This document shows positions 16,028-25,580 of a stretch of DNA of 37,771 bases, piece after piece. The stretch is taken from contig DGDY01000012.1 in NCBI GenBank assembly GCA_002385675.1, forward strand, positions 3,897 to 41,667. Direction: 5' to 3'. The notes under the pieces were generated by a model. The model saw only the letters and a program-made list of their open reading frames with translations. It was not told where the DNA came from and did no database searches. Every line of letters starts with the position of its first letter. Positions within the stretch are counted from its first letter, which is position 1. Source of the DNA: Anaerolineales bacterium UBA3940 (GTDB taxonomy: Bacteria > Chloroflexota > Anaerolineae > Aggregatilineales > UBA3940). The position numbers were made by a program, and so were the translations under genes.

Positions 16028-17782
16028 ATGGCAGTACGCGACGCGCAACATGCAGTTCCGCCGAGCCACAGGCTCCCGCTGCTGCGCTTTTTCCGCATCG
16101 AGTCCGTCTATGAGCAGGAGGGCGACGCGCACCGGGCGGCTGCCGTCTCGGCGATCAGCATGGCGTTCGGCCTGATGGCGCTCGTTGCGAGCGTCATAAT
16201 GCGGGCGGCGCTGGGTATTGACTGGGGCCCGGTGCTGATCAATGGGGCGGTCGGCGTGGGCTTCCTGGTGATGGTTGCCGCCGCCCGGCGCGGCAGGCTG
16301 CGGTTCGCCGGGATGGGCTTTGTGCTGCTGGCGCTGTTCTTCCCGATGGCGCAGGCGGCATGGTTCGACCTCACACCGCTTGAGACCGCCGCCGTAGCCT
16401 TTGCGGTGCCGATCTTCGCGTCCTCGTTCCTGCTGGGGCCGGGCTGGGGGCTTGGCACGGCCTTTGTTGCCAGCCTGCTGACGGCAGGGGCGATCTACGT
16501 TGAGCGTATCGGCTCGACTGCCGCTCTCAGCGAAGCGCTGCGCAGCTTTGACGCCGCCTCGCCGGTGCTGGTGATCGTCGAAGCGGTGTTCCTGCTCCAC
16601 GTGGTCGGCGTCCTGAGCTGGCTGGTGAGCACCAGCGTGATCTCCTGGGCCGCGCAGGCCGAGCGCCAGGCCGCGCAGCTTGAGGCGGCGGTTGTGGTCA
16701 GCGAGACGGCGGCCACCGCGCCCAGCCTGCGCGACCTGCTCAACGACGTGGTCGAGCGCATCCGGCAGGTGTACGGCTTCTACCACGCGCAGGTGTTCCT
16801 GCTCGACAAGGAGGGGCGCATGGCGCGGCTTGAGGCGAGCACCGGGCGCGCGGGCGAGGCGCTGCTGGCGCGCGGGCACGCCCTTGCCGTCGGCTCTCAG
16901 TCCATTATCGGCATGTGTACGGCGTCGGGCCAGCCGGTCGTTGTGAACGACGTGCGGACGAGCAGCATCCACCGCCCGAACGAGCTTCTGCCCGACACCC
17001 GCGCCGAGCTGGCGCTGCCGCTGCGCGTCGGCGAGCAGGTCATTGGCGCTATCGACGTGCAGAGCACCTACGCCCACGCCTTCCAGCCTGCGGACGTGCG
17101 CTCGCTGAGCGTGATGGCGGCGCAGCTTGCTGCCGCTATCGACAAGGCGCGGCTGGTGGACGAGCTTCAGGCGCGCGCCGCCGAGAACCAGCAGCTATTC
17201 GACGAGAGCCAGGCAGCGCTGCGGCAGCTTGACGAACTGAACCGCCGCCTGACGCGCGAGGGTTGGGGCGAGTACCTGCGCTCGCGGCGGCAGGAGGTGC
17301 TCGGCTTCAGCTTGCACGGTGAGCAGATCGTCGAGGACGAACGCTGGACGCCCACGATGCTGGCGGCCTACCAGAGCGAGGGTGGCCCGGTCGTGCGGCG
17401 TGACGGTGACAGGTATGTCGCTGCCCTGCCGTTGCGCTTGCGTGGCGAGGTCATCGGCGTGCTGGAGCTCGGGCGCGAGGGTCCGCGCGGCTGGACGCGC
17501 GCCGAGCTGGAGCTTGCGCAGACGCTGGTCGACCGGCTGACCACCGCTATCGAGAACGCGCGCCTGTACGAGCGCGCGCGCCAGGCCACCGAGCGCGAGC
17601 GCGTGGTCAACCAGATCGGGCAGGACGTGCAGGCGGCGCGCAGCATCGACGAGGTGCTGCAGTCTGCTCTGGCCGAACTGAGCGAAGTGCTCGGTGCGAC
17701 ACACGGCGTCGTGCAGATACGCCCCGGCCAGCAGGCGGCGCGCTCTGCCGAGCCCGCGCCGACCACCAGTCTTGAGGCTTAG
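16028..17782 (+). CDS. Six-helix membrane receptor with GAF and half-GAF modules, no kinase
   Basis: The 584-residue protein starts at ATG 16028, three bases after the previous stop, with GGAGGG seven bases upstream. Six membrane helices (about 38-61, 66-85, 92-111, 118-136, 140-157, 178-204) lead into a GAF domain (about 228-395). That GAF carries FYHAQVFLLD and NELLPDTRAELALPL, motifs repeated almost exactly in the next two proteins. A half-GAF module beginning RLTREGWGEYLRSRR follows, then a coiled tail with the truncated GAF start (VNQIGQDVQAARSIDEVL). There is no HAMP and no enzymatic output. The membrane part resembles that of the first receptor in layout rather than in sequence. Confidence 0.86.
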   Translation: MAVRDAQHAVPPSHRLPLLRFFRIESVYEQEGDAHRAAAVSAISMAFGLMALVASVIMRAALGIDWGPVLINGAVGVGFLVMVAAARRGRLRFAGMGFVLLALFFPMAQAAWFDLTPLETAAVAFAVPIFASSFLLGPGWGLGTAFVASLLTAGAIYVERIGSTAALSEALRSFDAASPVLVIVEAVFLLHVVGVLSWLVSTSVISWAAQAERQAAQLEAAVVVSETAATAPSLRDLLNDVVERIRQVYGFYHAQVFLLDKEGRMARLEASTGRAGEALLARGHALAVGSQSIIGMCTASGQPVVVNDVRTSSIHRPNELLPDTRAELALPLRVGEQVIGAIDVQSTYAHAFQPADVRSLSVMAAQLAAAIDKARLVDELQARAAENQQLFDESQAALRQLDELNRRLTREGWGEYLRSRRQEVLGFSLHGEQIVEDERWTPTMLAAYQSEGGPVVRRDGDRYVAALPLRLRGEVIGVLELGREGPRGWTRAELELAQTLVDRLTTAIENARLYERARQATERERVVNQIGQDVQAARSIDEVLQSALAELSEVLGATHGVVQIRPGQQAARSAEPAPTTSLEA

Positions 17783-17793
17783 GGAGAACAGCC

Positions 17794-20004
17794 ATGCAGC
17801 GCTTCTTCAACCGGCTTGCCTGGCGTAACCTGTCCATCCCGTTAAAGACGGGTGCGCTGTTCTTGCTCCAGATGGTGCTGATTGCCGTGATCGCGGTGCT
17901 CGCGTTCGTCGGTCTGGGCATGGTGCGAAACTGGCTCCAGACGGGCGTAGCATCCGCTGTCGAGATGCGTACGCTCTCGCAGGACTTGCAGACCAAAGTC
18001 GAGACGCTCCAGCGCCTGGAGACACGGCTGGTCGAGCAGCGCTACGGCTGGGGGCCTTCCTTCAACCTCACCCGCGCGCGCTTCGAGGCGGACTACGCGG
18101 CAGCGGTGCAGGAGGCGCAGACCAGCGTCGAGCGTCTGGAGGCGCTGGCGGAGAGCGTCCTGACGGACGACGAGGATTGGGAACTGCTGGAGAGGGAACT
18201 GCGCGCCGTCCGTACCGGGGTGATCGGCAGCGAGCGGTCGTTCACGGCGATGCTCAACCTGATCGAGTCCTTTAGCGCTTACACCGGGATGACGGTCGGG
18301 CGGGCCTCGGTGTTTGGCGACGAACTGGCCGATGTGCTGGAAGCCACCGGTAACCAGGCCATGATCAACGACTTCGCGGCGCTGCGCAACCTCGAAGCGG
18401 ACGTTCTGAGCACGGGCGACCGGATGGCGCTTGAAGCCTTCCGCAACGCCTCCGCTGTTTTTGTGGAGGATTACGCCGCCCAGATGCCGACTTACAACCG
18501 CCTCGCCGATATCCCGTCCATGATGGACGAGTACCGCGCCAATGTCGAGCAGGCGGCGGGGCAGTTGGCGCAGCTTGACGCGATGTTCCGCAACTCGCAG
18601 GACCTGAAAGACGAGCTTCGCTTGACGACCTCCCGCCTGAACACGTTCACCGACGCACAGCGCGAGGTGCAGCTTGCGAGGGTCGCGTCACTGCAGAATC
18701 ACCTCCGCCTGGTGCTGATTGGCAGTCTGGTGGTGATGATGGCCGTCGGTGGTTACCTGACTTACCTGTTTGGCCGTTCGCTGACGCTCAGCACGCGTGA
18801 CCTGCTGCGCGTCCTGCAGCGGCTCGGGCAGGGCGACCTCGGAGCCCGTGCGCTGGTCGCCGGTAGCGACGAGTTCAGCCAGCTTGCCAGCGGCTTCAAC
18901 GAGATGGCCCGGCAGCTTGAGATCGCCTTTGCCGGCCTGGAGCAGCGTGTGGCGGAGCGTACCCGTGACCTGACCATCACGGCGGAGATCGGTCGTGCGG
19001 TTAGCGCGCGGCGTGACCCGCGCGTGCTGATGAACGAGGTTGTGGAACTGATCCGCAGCCGCTTCGGCTACTACCACGCGCAGGTTTTCCTCATCGACGA
19101 GGCGGGTGAGATGGCCCGACTCGTGGCCAGCACCGGCACGGCGGGGCGCCAGCTTCTGGCGCGGCAGCACGCCCTGCCCGTCGGCTCGCGGTCCGTCATC
19201 GGGCAGGTGACGGCGCGCGGCGAGCCGGTCGTTACCTCCGACACCGACAGCAGCGGCATCCACCGGCGCAACGAACTGCTGCCCGACACCCGTTCCGAGA
19301 TGGCGCTGCCGATGCGCATCGGCGATAAGGTCATCGGCGCGCTCGACGTGCAGAGCGTCGCCCCCAACGCTTTCGACGCGGACATCGTCGCCGTGTTCCA
19401 GATCATGGCGGACCAGCTTGCCATCGCGCTCGACAACGCCTTCCTGCAGGAGCGGCTCGATGAGCTTGAGGCGTCGATGCGCGCGCTGGAGCAGCGCCTC
19501 ACGCGTGAGGCGTGGGACGCCTACCGGCAGGCGCGGGTGGGCGATGCGCCACTCGGATACGAGCTTCGGGCCGACCGCATTGTGCCGCGCCATGGCGACC
19601 TGCCCTCGCCGCTTGACCGCGCGATTGCGAGCGGCAGCGTCGTGATGTCCGAGAACGGGCATGACGAGGGCGTACAGCTTGCCGTGCCGATCAAGGTGCG
19701 CGGCGAGGTGATCGGCGCGTTCGGCTTCGGCGGGGACACGCTGCGCGGGCTGAGCGAGGATGATATCGGGCTTATCGAGGCGGTTGTGGAGCGCGTCGGC
19801 CTGGCGCTGGAGCACATGAGGCTGGTCGAGGAAAGCTCGCGGCGCGTTGAGCAGGAGCACATCCTTAACGAGATTACGGCTCGCATCGTCGGATCGACCG
19901 ACGTGGACGAAATTCTCCAGACGACGGTGCGTGAGCTTGGCCGCGTGTTGAGAGCGCCGCAGACGACAGTGCAGCTTCGACGGGAGGTTGCGAGCGATGA
20001 ATAG
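17794..20004 (+). CDS. Helical-bundle-HAMP-GAF membrane receptor without kinase
   Basis: A 736-residue receptor begins at ATG 17794, with GGGAGA seven bases upstream. Helix 1 (about 18-43) and helix 2 (about 304-327) flank a largely alpha-helical extracytoplasmic region rich in Leu, Glu and Arg, similar in pattern to four-helix-bundle ligand domains of chemoreceptors. A HAMP domain (about 328-382, GDLGARALVAGSDEFSQLA) follows. The GAF (about 400-552) has YYHAQVFLID and NELLPDTRSEMALPM, and the half-GAF opens RLTREAWDAYRQAR near 567. The tail again breaks off inside a GAF (LNEITARIVGSTDVDEILQ). No kinase or methylation-helix tip is present, so it is not a chemoreceptor despite the layout. Its stop lies inside the start of the hybrid kinase gene. 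Confidence 0.87.
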   Translation: MQRFFNRLAWRNLSIPLKTGALFLLQMVLIAVIAVLAFVGLGMVRNWLQTGVASAVEMRTLSQDLQTKVETLQRLETRLVEQRYGWGPSFNLTRARFEADYAAAVQEAQTSVERLEALAESVLTDDEDWELLERELRAVRTGVIGSERSFTAMLNLIESFSAYTGMTVGRASVFGDELADVLEATGNQAMINDFAALRNLEADVLSTGDRMALEAFRNASAVFVEDYAAQMPTYNRLADIPSMMDEYRANVEQAAGQLAQLDAMFRNSQDLKDELRLTTSRLNTFTDAQREVQLARVASLQNHLRLVLIGSLVVMMAVGGYLTYLFGRSLTLSTRDLLRVLQRLGQGDLGARALVAGSDEFSQLASGFNEMARQLEIAFAGLEQRVAERTRDLTITAEIGRAVSARRDPRVLMNEVVELIRSRFGYYHAQVFLIDEAGEMARLVASTGTAGRQLLARQHALPVGSRSVIGQVTARGEPVVTSDTDSSGIHRRNELLPDTRSEMALPMRIGDKVIGALDVQSVAPNAFDADIVAVFQIMADQLAIALDNAFLQERLDELEASMRALEQRLTREAWDAYRQARVGDAPLGYELRADRIVPRHGDLPSPLDRAIASGSVVMSENGHDEGVQLAVPIKVRGEVIGAFGFGGDTLRGLSEDDIGLIEAVVERVGLALEHMRLVEESSRRVEQEHILNEITARIVGSTDVDEILQTTVRELGRVLRAPQTTVQLRREVASDE

Positions 20005-23000
20005 CCCCACGTCTCTACCCCTCTTTGGTGGGACCACCCGCCTGCAGCGCCTGCTCGCGGTTTCGTTTGTGCTGGTCATTACGCTGCCGGTATTTGCGCT
20101 GGCGCTGATCCCGCCGCTGGTGGACGCGCAGCGCGAGCTTGGGGAAGCCGCCGAGGCCCTCAACGCGGTTGCCGACTCGCAGGAAGCGGTGCTGTTGCGC
20201 TGGGCGGAGACGACCCGCGCCGACCTGCTTGAGATCGTCGAGAACCCCGTGACCCGCCCGCTGGCCCTGACGCTGCTCTCCGGCGACGCGCTTGGAGCCT
20301 CTCATGCGAACTTTATCGGCTACGCCCGCTCGCTGAACACCCCGTTCGAGGACGTGCTCCTCGTTGATCTCAACGGTACGGTGCGCGCCGCGACAAACCC
20401 CGATCTGCTGGAGTGGAACGCCAGCGGCGAAAGCTGGTTCACGGCGGCGCGCGCGGGCCGCGGGGGTGATGTGTCCATCACCGGGCCGGTGCACGACCTG
20501 CACAGCGGTGAGCAGAGCCTGATCTTCTCAACGCTGATCACCAACTACGCCGGCGACCCGCTGGGCGTGCTGGCTGCCCGTACCGACATGTCCCCGCTGG
20601 CGCAGGTGGTCGCGTCGGTGCCGCTTGCCGCCGAAACGGCTGATGTGTACCTGCTGCGTGCCGGGCGGCAGTACGTCGTGCCGCCCCGGTTGGGCGAGGA
20701 CGGGCCGGTTTCCAGCGACGAGATCGCCGAGCAGGCTATCTCCGGGGAGAACGGCACGGCGGACTGGGTGGACTACCGGGGCCAGCAGGTGACGGGCGTG
20801 TATCGCTGGATCGAGCCGCTGAACGTGGCGCTCGTCGTGAAGCAGGACATCGCCGAGGTGACGGAGGCCAGCCTGCGCCTGACGCGCCTCGCCCTGCTGA
20901 TCGGCATCGGCTCGGCGGTGATCGCCGTGGCGGTTTCGCTGGTCATCGCGACGCGTACCTCGGAGATACTCAGCCGGGTGGGCGAGGTGACAGTGCGGGT
21001 GGCAGAGGGCAACCTGCACCTCGAAGTGCCGGACTCGCCGCTGGAGGAGGTCAACCAGATTGCCGAGGCGTTTAACAACCTGACCGCTCGCCTGCGCGAG
21101 ACGATTGAGAACCAGGAGGCGATCATCGAGTCCCGCACGCGCGACCTCGCGATCACCGCGCGCATGGGTCAGGCCATCGCCTCAGAGACCGACCTCGACC
21201 GGCTGCTGCAGTCCACTATCGAGATGATCCGCGACCAGCTTGGCTATTACCACGCGCAGGTCTTTCTGCTTGACGACCTGAATCAGAACGCGGTGCTGCG
21301 GGCCAGCATGGGCGAGGCGGGTAAGCGCATGCTTGAGCGCGGGCACCGGCTGCCGGTCGGCTCGAACTCGGTCGTCGGTCAGGCAGCCGCCCGGCGCGAG
21401 CCGGTGCTGGCCTCCGATACGCGCCATGCCCAGTACTGGCGGCCCAACCCGCTCCTGCCCGACACGCGCGCCGAGCTGGGCATCCCGCTTGAGCTGGGCG
21501 ACCGGGTGCTCGGCGTGCTGGACATCCAGGCTACCGACCCCGACGTGTTCGACGAGGCGACGATCGCCGTGCTGGAAACCGTCGCCGACCAGCTTGCTGT
21601 GGCCATCCGCAACGCCGAGCTTCTCAGCGAGAAGGAGGGCCTGCTTGCCGCGTCGATGGAGCTGACGCAGGTCCTCACGCAGGAAAGCTGGGCGGAGTAC
21701 GCGCGCCAGCGTCGCGAGGCGGGCGGCTTCGAGTATGACCTGTACAATGTGCGCCCGCTCGATGAGGCAGAGTCGGCAAGCAACGGCAACCTCAGGCTGC
21801 CGATCCGGCTGCGCGGCGCCGTCATTGGTGAGGTGACGGCGGCGCTTGACGCCGGGCGCACGCTGACGGAGGACGAGGAGCAGCTTGTCACGCAGATCCT
21901 TGACCGCGTGGCGCTCGCCATCGACAACGCCCGCCTCGTCGAGCAGACGCAGCTTTCGCTCTACGAAACCAACCGCCTGTACCAGGCCACGCAGAGCATT
22001 GCCGCAGCGAACACCGTCGCCGAACTGGTGCAGGAGGTGGTCAACCTCGCGCTGCTCGATACGGTGGACCGGGCGGTGCTGTTCGTCATCGAGCCGGGCA
22101 GCGACCCCACGCCCTGGGTGCGTCGCGTCGAGATGCGCCTGCGTGACCCGGATGACCCGCTCCACGACCTGCCGGAGCGCCTGCGCCTGGGCTCGCACCC
22201 CATCCTCGCCAACGTCGAGAACATCCCTGTCGGCGAGTTCGTGCTGAACAACATCGAGCAGACGCCGCTCGCGCCGGACATGGAGGCCGCCTTCCGCGAG
22301 CTTGGCGTTAAGGCGGTGGCTATCTACGCCATCTCCCCGGTGATCTCCGGGCAGGACACGCTCGGCTGGCTGGTGCTGCACAGCACGCGGGTAGCAGAGG
22401 CGTTCTCCGATGAGGATGCCCGCTACCTGGAGACGCTGGTCGACCAGGCGGCCACGGCCTTTGAAGGTCTGCGGCTGTTTGAGCAGACGCAGGTGCGTGC
22501 ACAGCGCCTCCAGGCGACGAACGACGTCTCCCGCGCGGCGTCCTCCATCCTCAACCCGGACGTGCTGCTGCCGCTCGTTGTCGAGCGCGTCAGCGAGGCG
22601 TTTGGCTATTACCACGCGCAGATCTTCCTCGTGGACGAGGCGGGCGAGTGGGCGGTGCTGCGGGCCAGCACCGGCGAGGTCGGTCAGGAACTACTGCGGC
22701 GCGGGCACCGGCTGGGGGTCGGCTCCCGCTCGGTGATCGGGCAGGCGACGGCGACCGGCGAGCCGGTGGTTATCCATGACGTCGAGACGGACCCCGTCCA
22801 CCTGCGCAACGAACTGCTGCCCGAAACCCGCTCGGAGATGGCGCTGCCGCTCATCGTCGGTGATCGCATCATCGGCGCGCTGGACGTGCAGAGCCGCGAG
22901 GCCAACGTGTTCGACGCCGAGGCCCGCGCCATCCTCCAGTCGCTTGCCGACCAGGTCGCGGTCGCGGTCGAGAACGCGACGCTGTTCCAGGAGATTCAGG

Positions 23001-25522
23001 AGCGTGTCGGCGAACTAACGACCGTCAACCGCATCTCGCAGCTAGTCTCCCGCACGCAGACGCTGGACGAACTGTTCGAGGTCCTCGGCCAGGAGATGGT
23101 GCAGATCGGCGTGATTCAGGGCGGGCTGGCCGTCGTCGGGCGGGATGGCCTGGTCCATACGCCGGTGGTCAGGCGCGGCCAGGTGGTGGCGTCGCCGCCG
23201 CCCATGCCGATCGCCAACGATGTGAACGGTTACGTGCTGCGCACGGGCCAGATACTGCGCATCGACGAGCGGGCACAGGAACATGCCCGGCAGCTTGGCA
23301 TCGTGCTGCCGTCGGAGCAGACGAAGTGCTTGCTGGCGGTACCGATGCTGCTCGGCGATGAGATCATCGGTGTGATCACCCTGTACAGCGTTGACCGGGA
23401 GAACGGCTTCGACGACTCGCACGTGCGCCAGTTGACAACGCTGGCCGCCTACATCGCCGTGAAGATCCGCAACGCCGAACTGCTGGAGCAGGCGGAGCGG
23501 CGCGCCGAGGAGCTTGGCTTCCTGTTCGACATCACGCGGACGGCGGTTTCCACCACCGACCTGCGCGAGGCGCTGACCGGGGTTGCCGAGGTGATGCTGC
23601 GCGAAGTGCGTGGCAGCGAGGCGGTGACGTTCTTCCTGGCGGGCGAGGACGGCTACGAGGCGCAGGCGGGCGTCGGCTACGGGCGCGAGGCCGTCACGCG
23701 CCGCATGTGCGTGCAGGTCGGCGAGGGGCTGGTGGGTGCGGTCGCGCTCTCCGGGCAGCCCTTGCTCATTGCAGATGCACGTCGGACGACGCAGCGCGGC
23801 ACGGGCGGGCTGGGGCGTACCCGTAGCGCGCTCGCCATTCCGTTGCGCTCTGGCGATCAGGTGGTGGCGGTGCTGACGGTCGAAAGCTCGCAGCCTGCGG
23901 CCTTTGACGACAACGACCTGCGCCTGCTGGAGGGCGCGTCGGGCACGCTGACCGCCGTCATCCAGAACGCGCGCCTGCTGGAGGAGATCTCCCGCACCAA
24001 CGAGCAGCTCCGCGAGCTGGACACGCTCAAGAGCCAGTTCCTGGCGAACATGAGCCACGAGTTGCGCACGCCGCTCAACTCCATCATCGGCTTCTCGCGG
24101 GTGATGCTCAAGGGCATCGACGGGCCGCTGACCGAGCTTCAGGAGCAGGACCTGACGACGATCTACAACAGCGGGCAGCACCTGCTGGGTCTGATCAACA
24201 ACATCCTCGACCTGTCCAAGATCGAGGCGGGCAAGATGGAGATCCAGCCCGAATACATGGATGTGTACGAGACAATCGATACCGTCATCTCGACCGGGCG
24301 CGGGCTGGTGAAGGACAAGCCCGTCGAGATCATCCGTGATGTGGAAGAAGGGCTGCCGGAGGTCTACGGCGACCCGATGCGCGTGCGTCAGGTGCTGCTG
24401 AACCTCGTTTCCAACGCGGCCAAGTTCACAAACGAGGGCAGCATTACCGTACGGGCGCGCCGCCGTCCCTATAGCCCGGAGACCGGCGAGCCGCCGCGCG
24501 TGCAGATCGACGTGATCGACACCGGTATCGGTATCGCCCGCGAGGATATGCACAAGCTGTTCCAGGCCTTCAGCCAGGTGGACGGCTCGACGACGCGGCA
24601 GGTGGGCGGCACCGGCCTGGGCCTGACCATCTCGCGGCAGTTTGTCGAGATGATGGGCGGGCGCATCTGGGTGGAGAGCGAGGTCGGGAAGGGCTCGACG
24701 TTCAGCTTCACCGTGCCGATCTTCCCGCCCGGCTCGCCGGAGAGCGAGATCATCCTCGCCAGCGAGTTCGACGACGACCGCCCGCTGATCCTCGCCGTGG
24801 ACGACGAGCAGGGCGTGCTGGAGCTTTACGCGCGCTATCTGGAGAAGGCGGGCTACGGCATCGTCGGGCTGAACAACGCTACCGACCTGCTGGAGCACGT
24901 GCGGGAGATCCGCCCGGCGGCGATTGTGATGGACGTGTACCTGCCGGGCAAATCCGGCTGGGAGGCCATCGCGGAGCTTAAGCAGGCTGAGGACACAGCG
25001 GACATCCCGATCATCGTGAGCAGCATCGAGGAGCGCAGCCCCAACGGCTACGAGCACCTGATCGCGGGGTACCTCGTCAAGCCGGTCATCGAGGACGACC
25101 TGCTCGCCGCACTGTCACGGGCGACGAGCCGCCTCGTTGCCAGCCTGAACGACGTGCTCATCCTCGACGCGGACCGGAGCTTTGCGGTGGCGGCTGCCGA
25201 CGTGCTTGCTGAGGCGTTCGGCTGCAACATCCGCATGCACAACACCGGTCTGGCCGGTCTGGAGGCGCTCCACGAGCACCACCCGGACCTGCTCATCGTT
25301 GACCCGGACCTGCCCGATATGGACGGCTACGGCCTGCTCGCGGCGCTGCGCACGCAGGAGGGCTATGAGCACCTGCCGATAGTCGTTATCAGCCGCCGCG
25401 AATTCGACACGGAGGACATCGCCCGGCTGGGCGAAGCGCAGACCCGCTACCTGCCCAAGCACGGCGCGCAGCGTGACCTGTTCGACAGTCTCACAGCGGT
25501 GCTGAACGACATGGCGATCTGA
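19997..25522 (+). CDS. Giant membrane hybrid histidine kinase (Cache-HAMP-multi-GAF-HK-REC-REC)
   Basis: I place the start at ATG 19997, behind GGGAGG and overlapping the previous gene by eight bases, giving 1841 residues. Order: helix 20-42; Cache-type extracytoplasmic region; helix about 295-320; HAMP; GAF (about 395-545, YYHAQVFLLD); half-GAF opening VLTQESWAEYARQR near 560; GAF 655-830; GAF 835-1000 (YYHAQIFLVD, NELLPETRSEMALPL); two further GAFs to about 1325; HisKA with H1354 in SHELRTPLNSIIGF; HATPase (NLVSNAAKF, DTGIGI, GTGLGLTIS); receiver 1 (acceptor D1646, Lys in LVKP); receiver 2 (acceptor D1769, Lys in LPKHG). The switch positions of both receivers read Ser rather than Thr. No Hpt domain is present, so a partner must relay phosphate onward. 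It is the only kinase in the receptor cluster. Confidence 0.95.
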   Translation: MNSPTSLPLFGGTTRLQRLLAVSFVLVITLPVFALALIPPLVDAQRELGEAAEALNAVADSQEAVLLRWAETTRADLLEIVENPVTRPLALTLLSGDALGASHANFIGYARSLNTPFEDVLLVDLNGTVRAATNPDLLEWNASGESWFTAARAGRGGDVSITGPVHDLHSGEQSLIFSTLITNYAGDPLGVLAARTDMSPLAQVVASVPLAAETADVYLLRAGRQYVVPPRLGEDGPVSSDEIAEQAISGENGTADWVDYRGQQVTGVYRWIEPLNVALVVKQDIAEVTEASLRLTRLALLIGIGSAVIAVAVSLVIATRTSEILSRVGEVTVRVAEGNLHLEVPDSPLEEVNQIAEAFNNLTARLRETIENQEAIIESRTRDLAITARMGQAIASETDLDRLLQSTIEMIRDQLGYYHAQVFLLDDLNQNAVLRASMGEAGKRMLERGHRLPVGSNSVVGQAAARREPVLASDTRHAQYWRPNPLLPDTRAELGIPLELGDRVLGVLDIQATDPDVFDEATIAVLETVADQLAVAIRNAELLSEKEGLLAASMELTQVLTQESWAEYARQRREAGGFEYDLYNVRPLDEAESASNGNLRLPIRLRGAVIGEVTAALDAGRTLTEDEEQLVTQILDRVALAIDNARLVEQTQLSLYETNRLYQATQSIAAANTVAELVQEVVNLALLDTVDRAVLFVIEPGSDPTPWVRRVEMRLRDPDDPLHDLPERLRLGSHPILANVENIPVGEFVLNNIEQTPLAPDMEAAFRELGVKAVAIYAISPVISGQDTLGWLVLHSTRVAEAFSDEDARYLETLVDQAATAFEGLRLFEQTQVRAQRLQATNDVSRAASSILNPDVLLPLVVERVSEAFGYYHAQIFLVDEAGEWAVLRASTGEVGQELLRRGHRLGVGSRSVIGQATATGEPVVIHDVETDPVHLRNELLPETRSEMALPLIVGDRIIGALDVQSREANVFDAEARAILQSLADQVAVAVENATLFQEIQERVGELTTVNRISQLVSRTQTLDELFEVLGQEMVQIGVIQGGLAVVGRDGLVHTPVVRRGQVVASPPPMPIANDVNGYVLRTGQILRIDERAQEHARQLGIVLPSEQTKCLLAVPMLLGDEIIGVITLYSVDRENGFDDSHVRQLTTLAAYIAVKIRNAELLEQAERRAEELGFLFDITRTAVSTTDLREALTGVAEVMLREVRGSEAVTFFLAGEDGYEAQAGVGYGREAVTRRMCVQVGEGLVGAVALSGQPLLIADARRTTQRGTGGLGRTRSALAIPLRSGDQVVAVLTVESSQPAAFDDNDLRLLEGASGTLTAVIQNARLLEEISRTNEQLRELDTLKSQFLANMSHELRTPLNSIIGFSRVMLKGIDGPLTELQEQDLTTIYNSGQHLLGLINNILDLSKIEAGKMEIQPEYMDVYETIDTVISTGRGLVKDKPVEIIRDVEEGLPEVYGDPMRVRQVLLNLVSNAAKFTNEGSITVRARRRPYSPETGEPPRVQIDVIDTGIGIAREDMHKLFQAFSQVDGSTTRQVGGTGLGLTISRQFVEMMGGRIWVESEVGKGSTFSFTVPIFPPGSPESEIILASEFDDDRPLILAVDDEQGVLELYARYLEKAGYGIVGLNNATDLLEHVREIRPAAIVMDVYLPGKSGWEAIAELKQAEDTADIPIIVSSIEERSPNGYEHLIAGYLVKPVIEDDLLAALSRATSRLVASLNDVLILDADRSFAVAAADVLAEAFGCNIRMHNTGLAGLEALHEHHPDLLIVDPDLPDMDGYGLLAALRTQEGYEHLPIVVISRREFDTEDIARLGEAQTRYLPKHGAQRDLFDSLTAVLNDMAI

Positions 25523-25580
25523 GGCAGCCTTACCACCCGTTAACTCGAAACCAGGAACCTTACCGGAGACATCATTACCC

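Noticed and set aside
14990..17077. A 695-codon minus-strand frame opposite two receptor genes
   Set aside because: Antisense shadow; no domain is recognisable, and the opposite strand has GAF and membrane domains. The same applies to the 671-codon frame at 23042-25057.
17794..20004. Helical-bundle receptor as a methyl-accepting chemotaxis protein
   Set aside because: It has HAMP and a helical input, but no methylation helices or CheA/CheW-binding hairpin; GAF modules follow instead.
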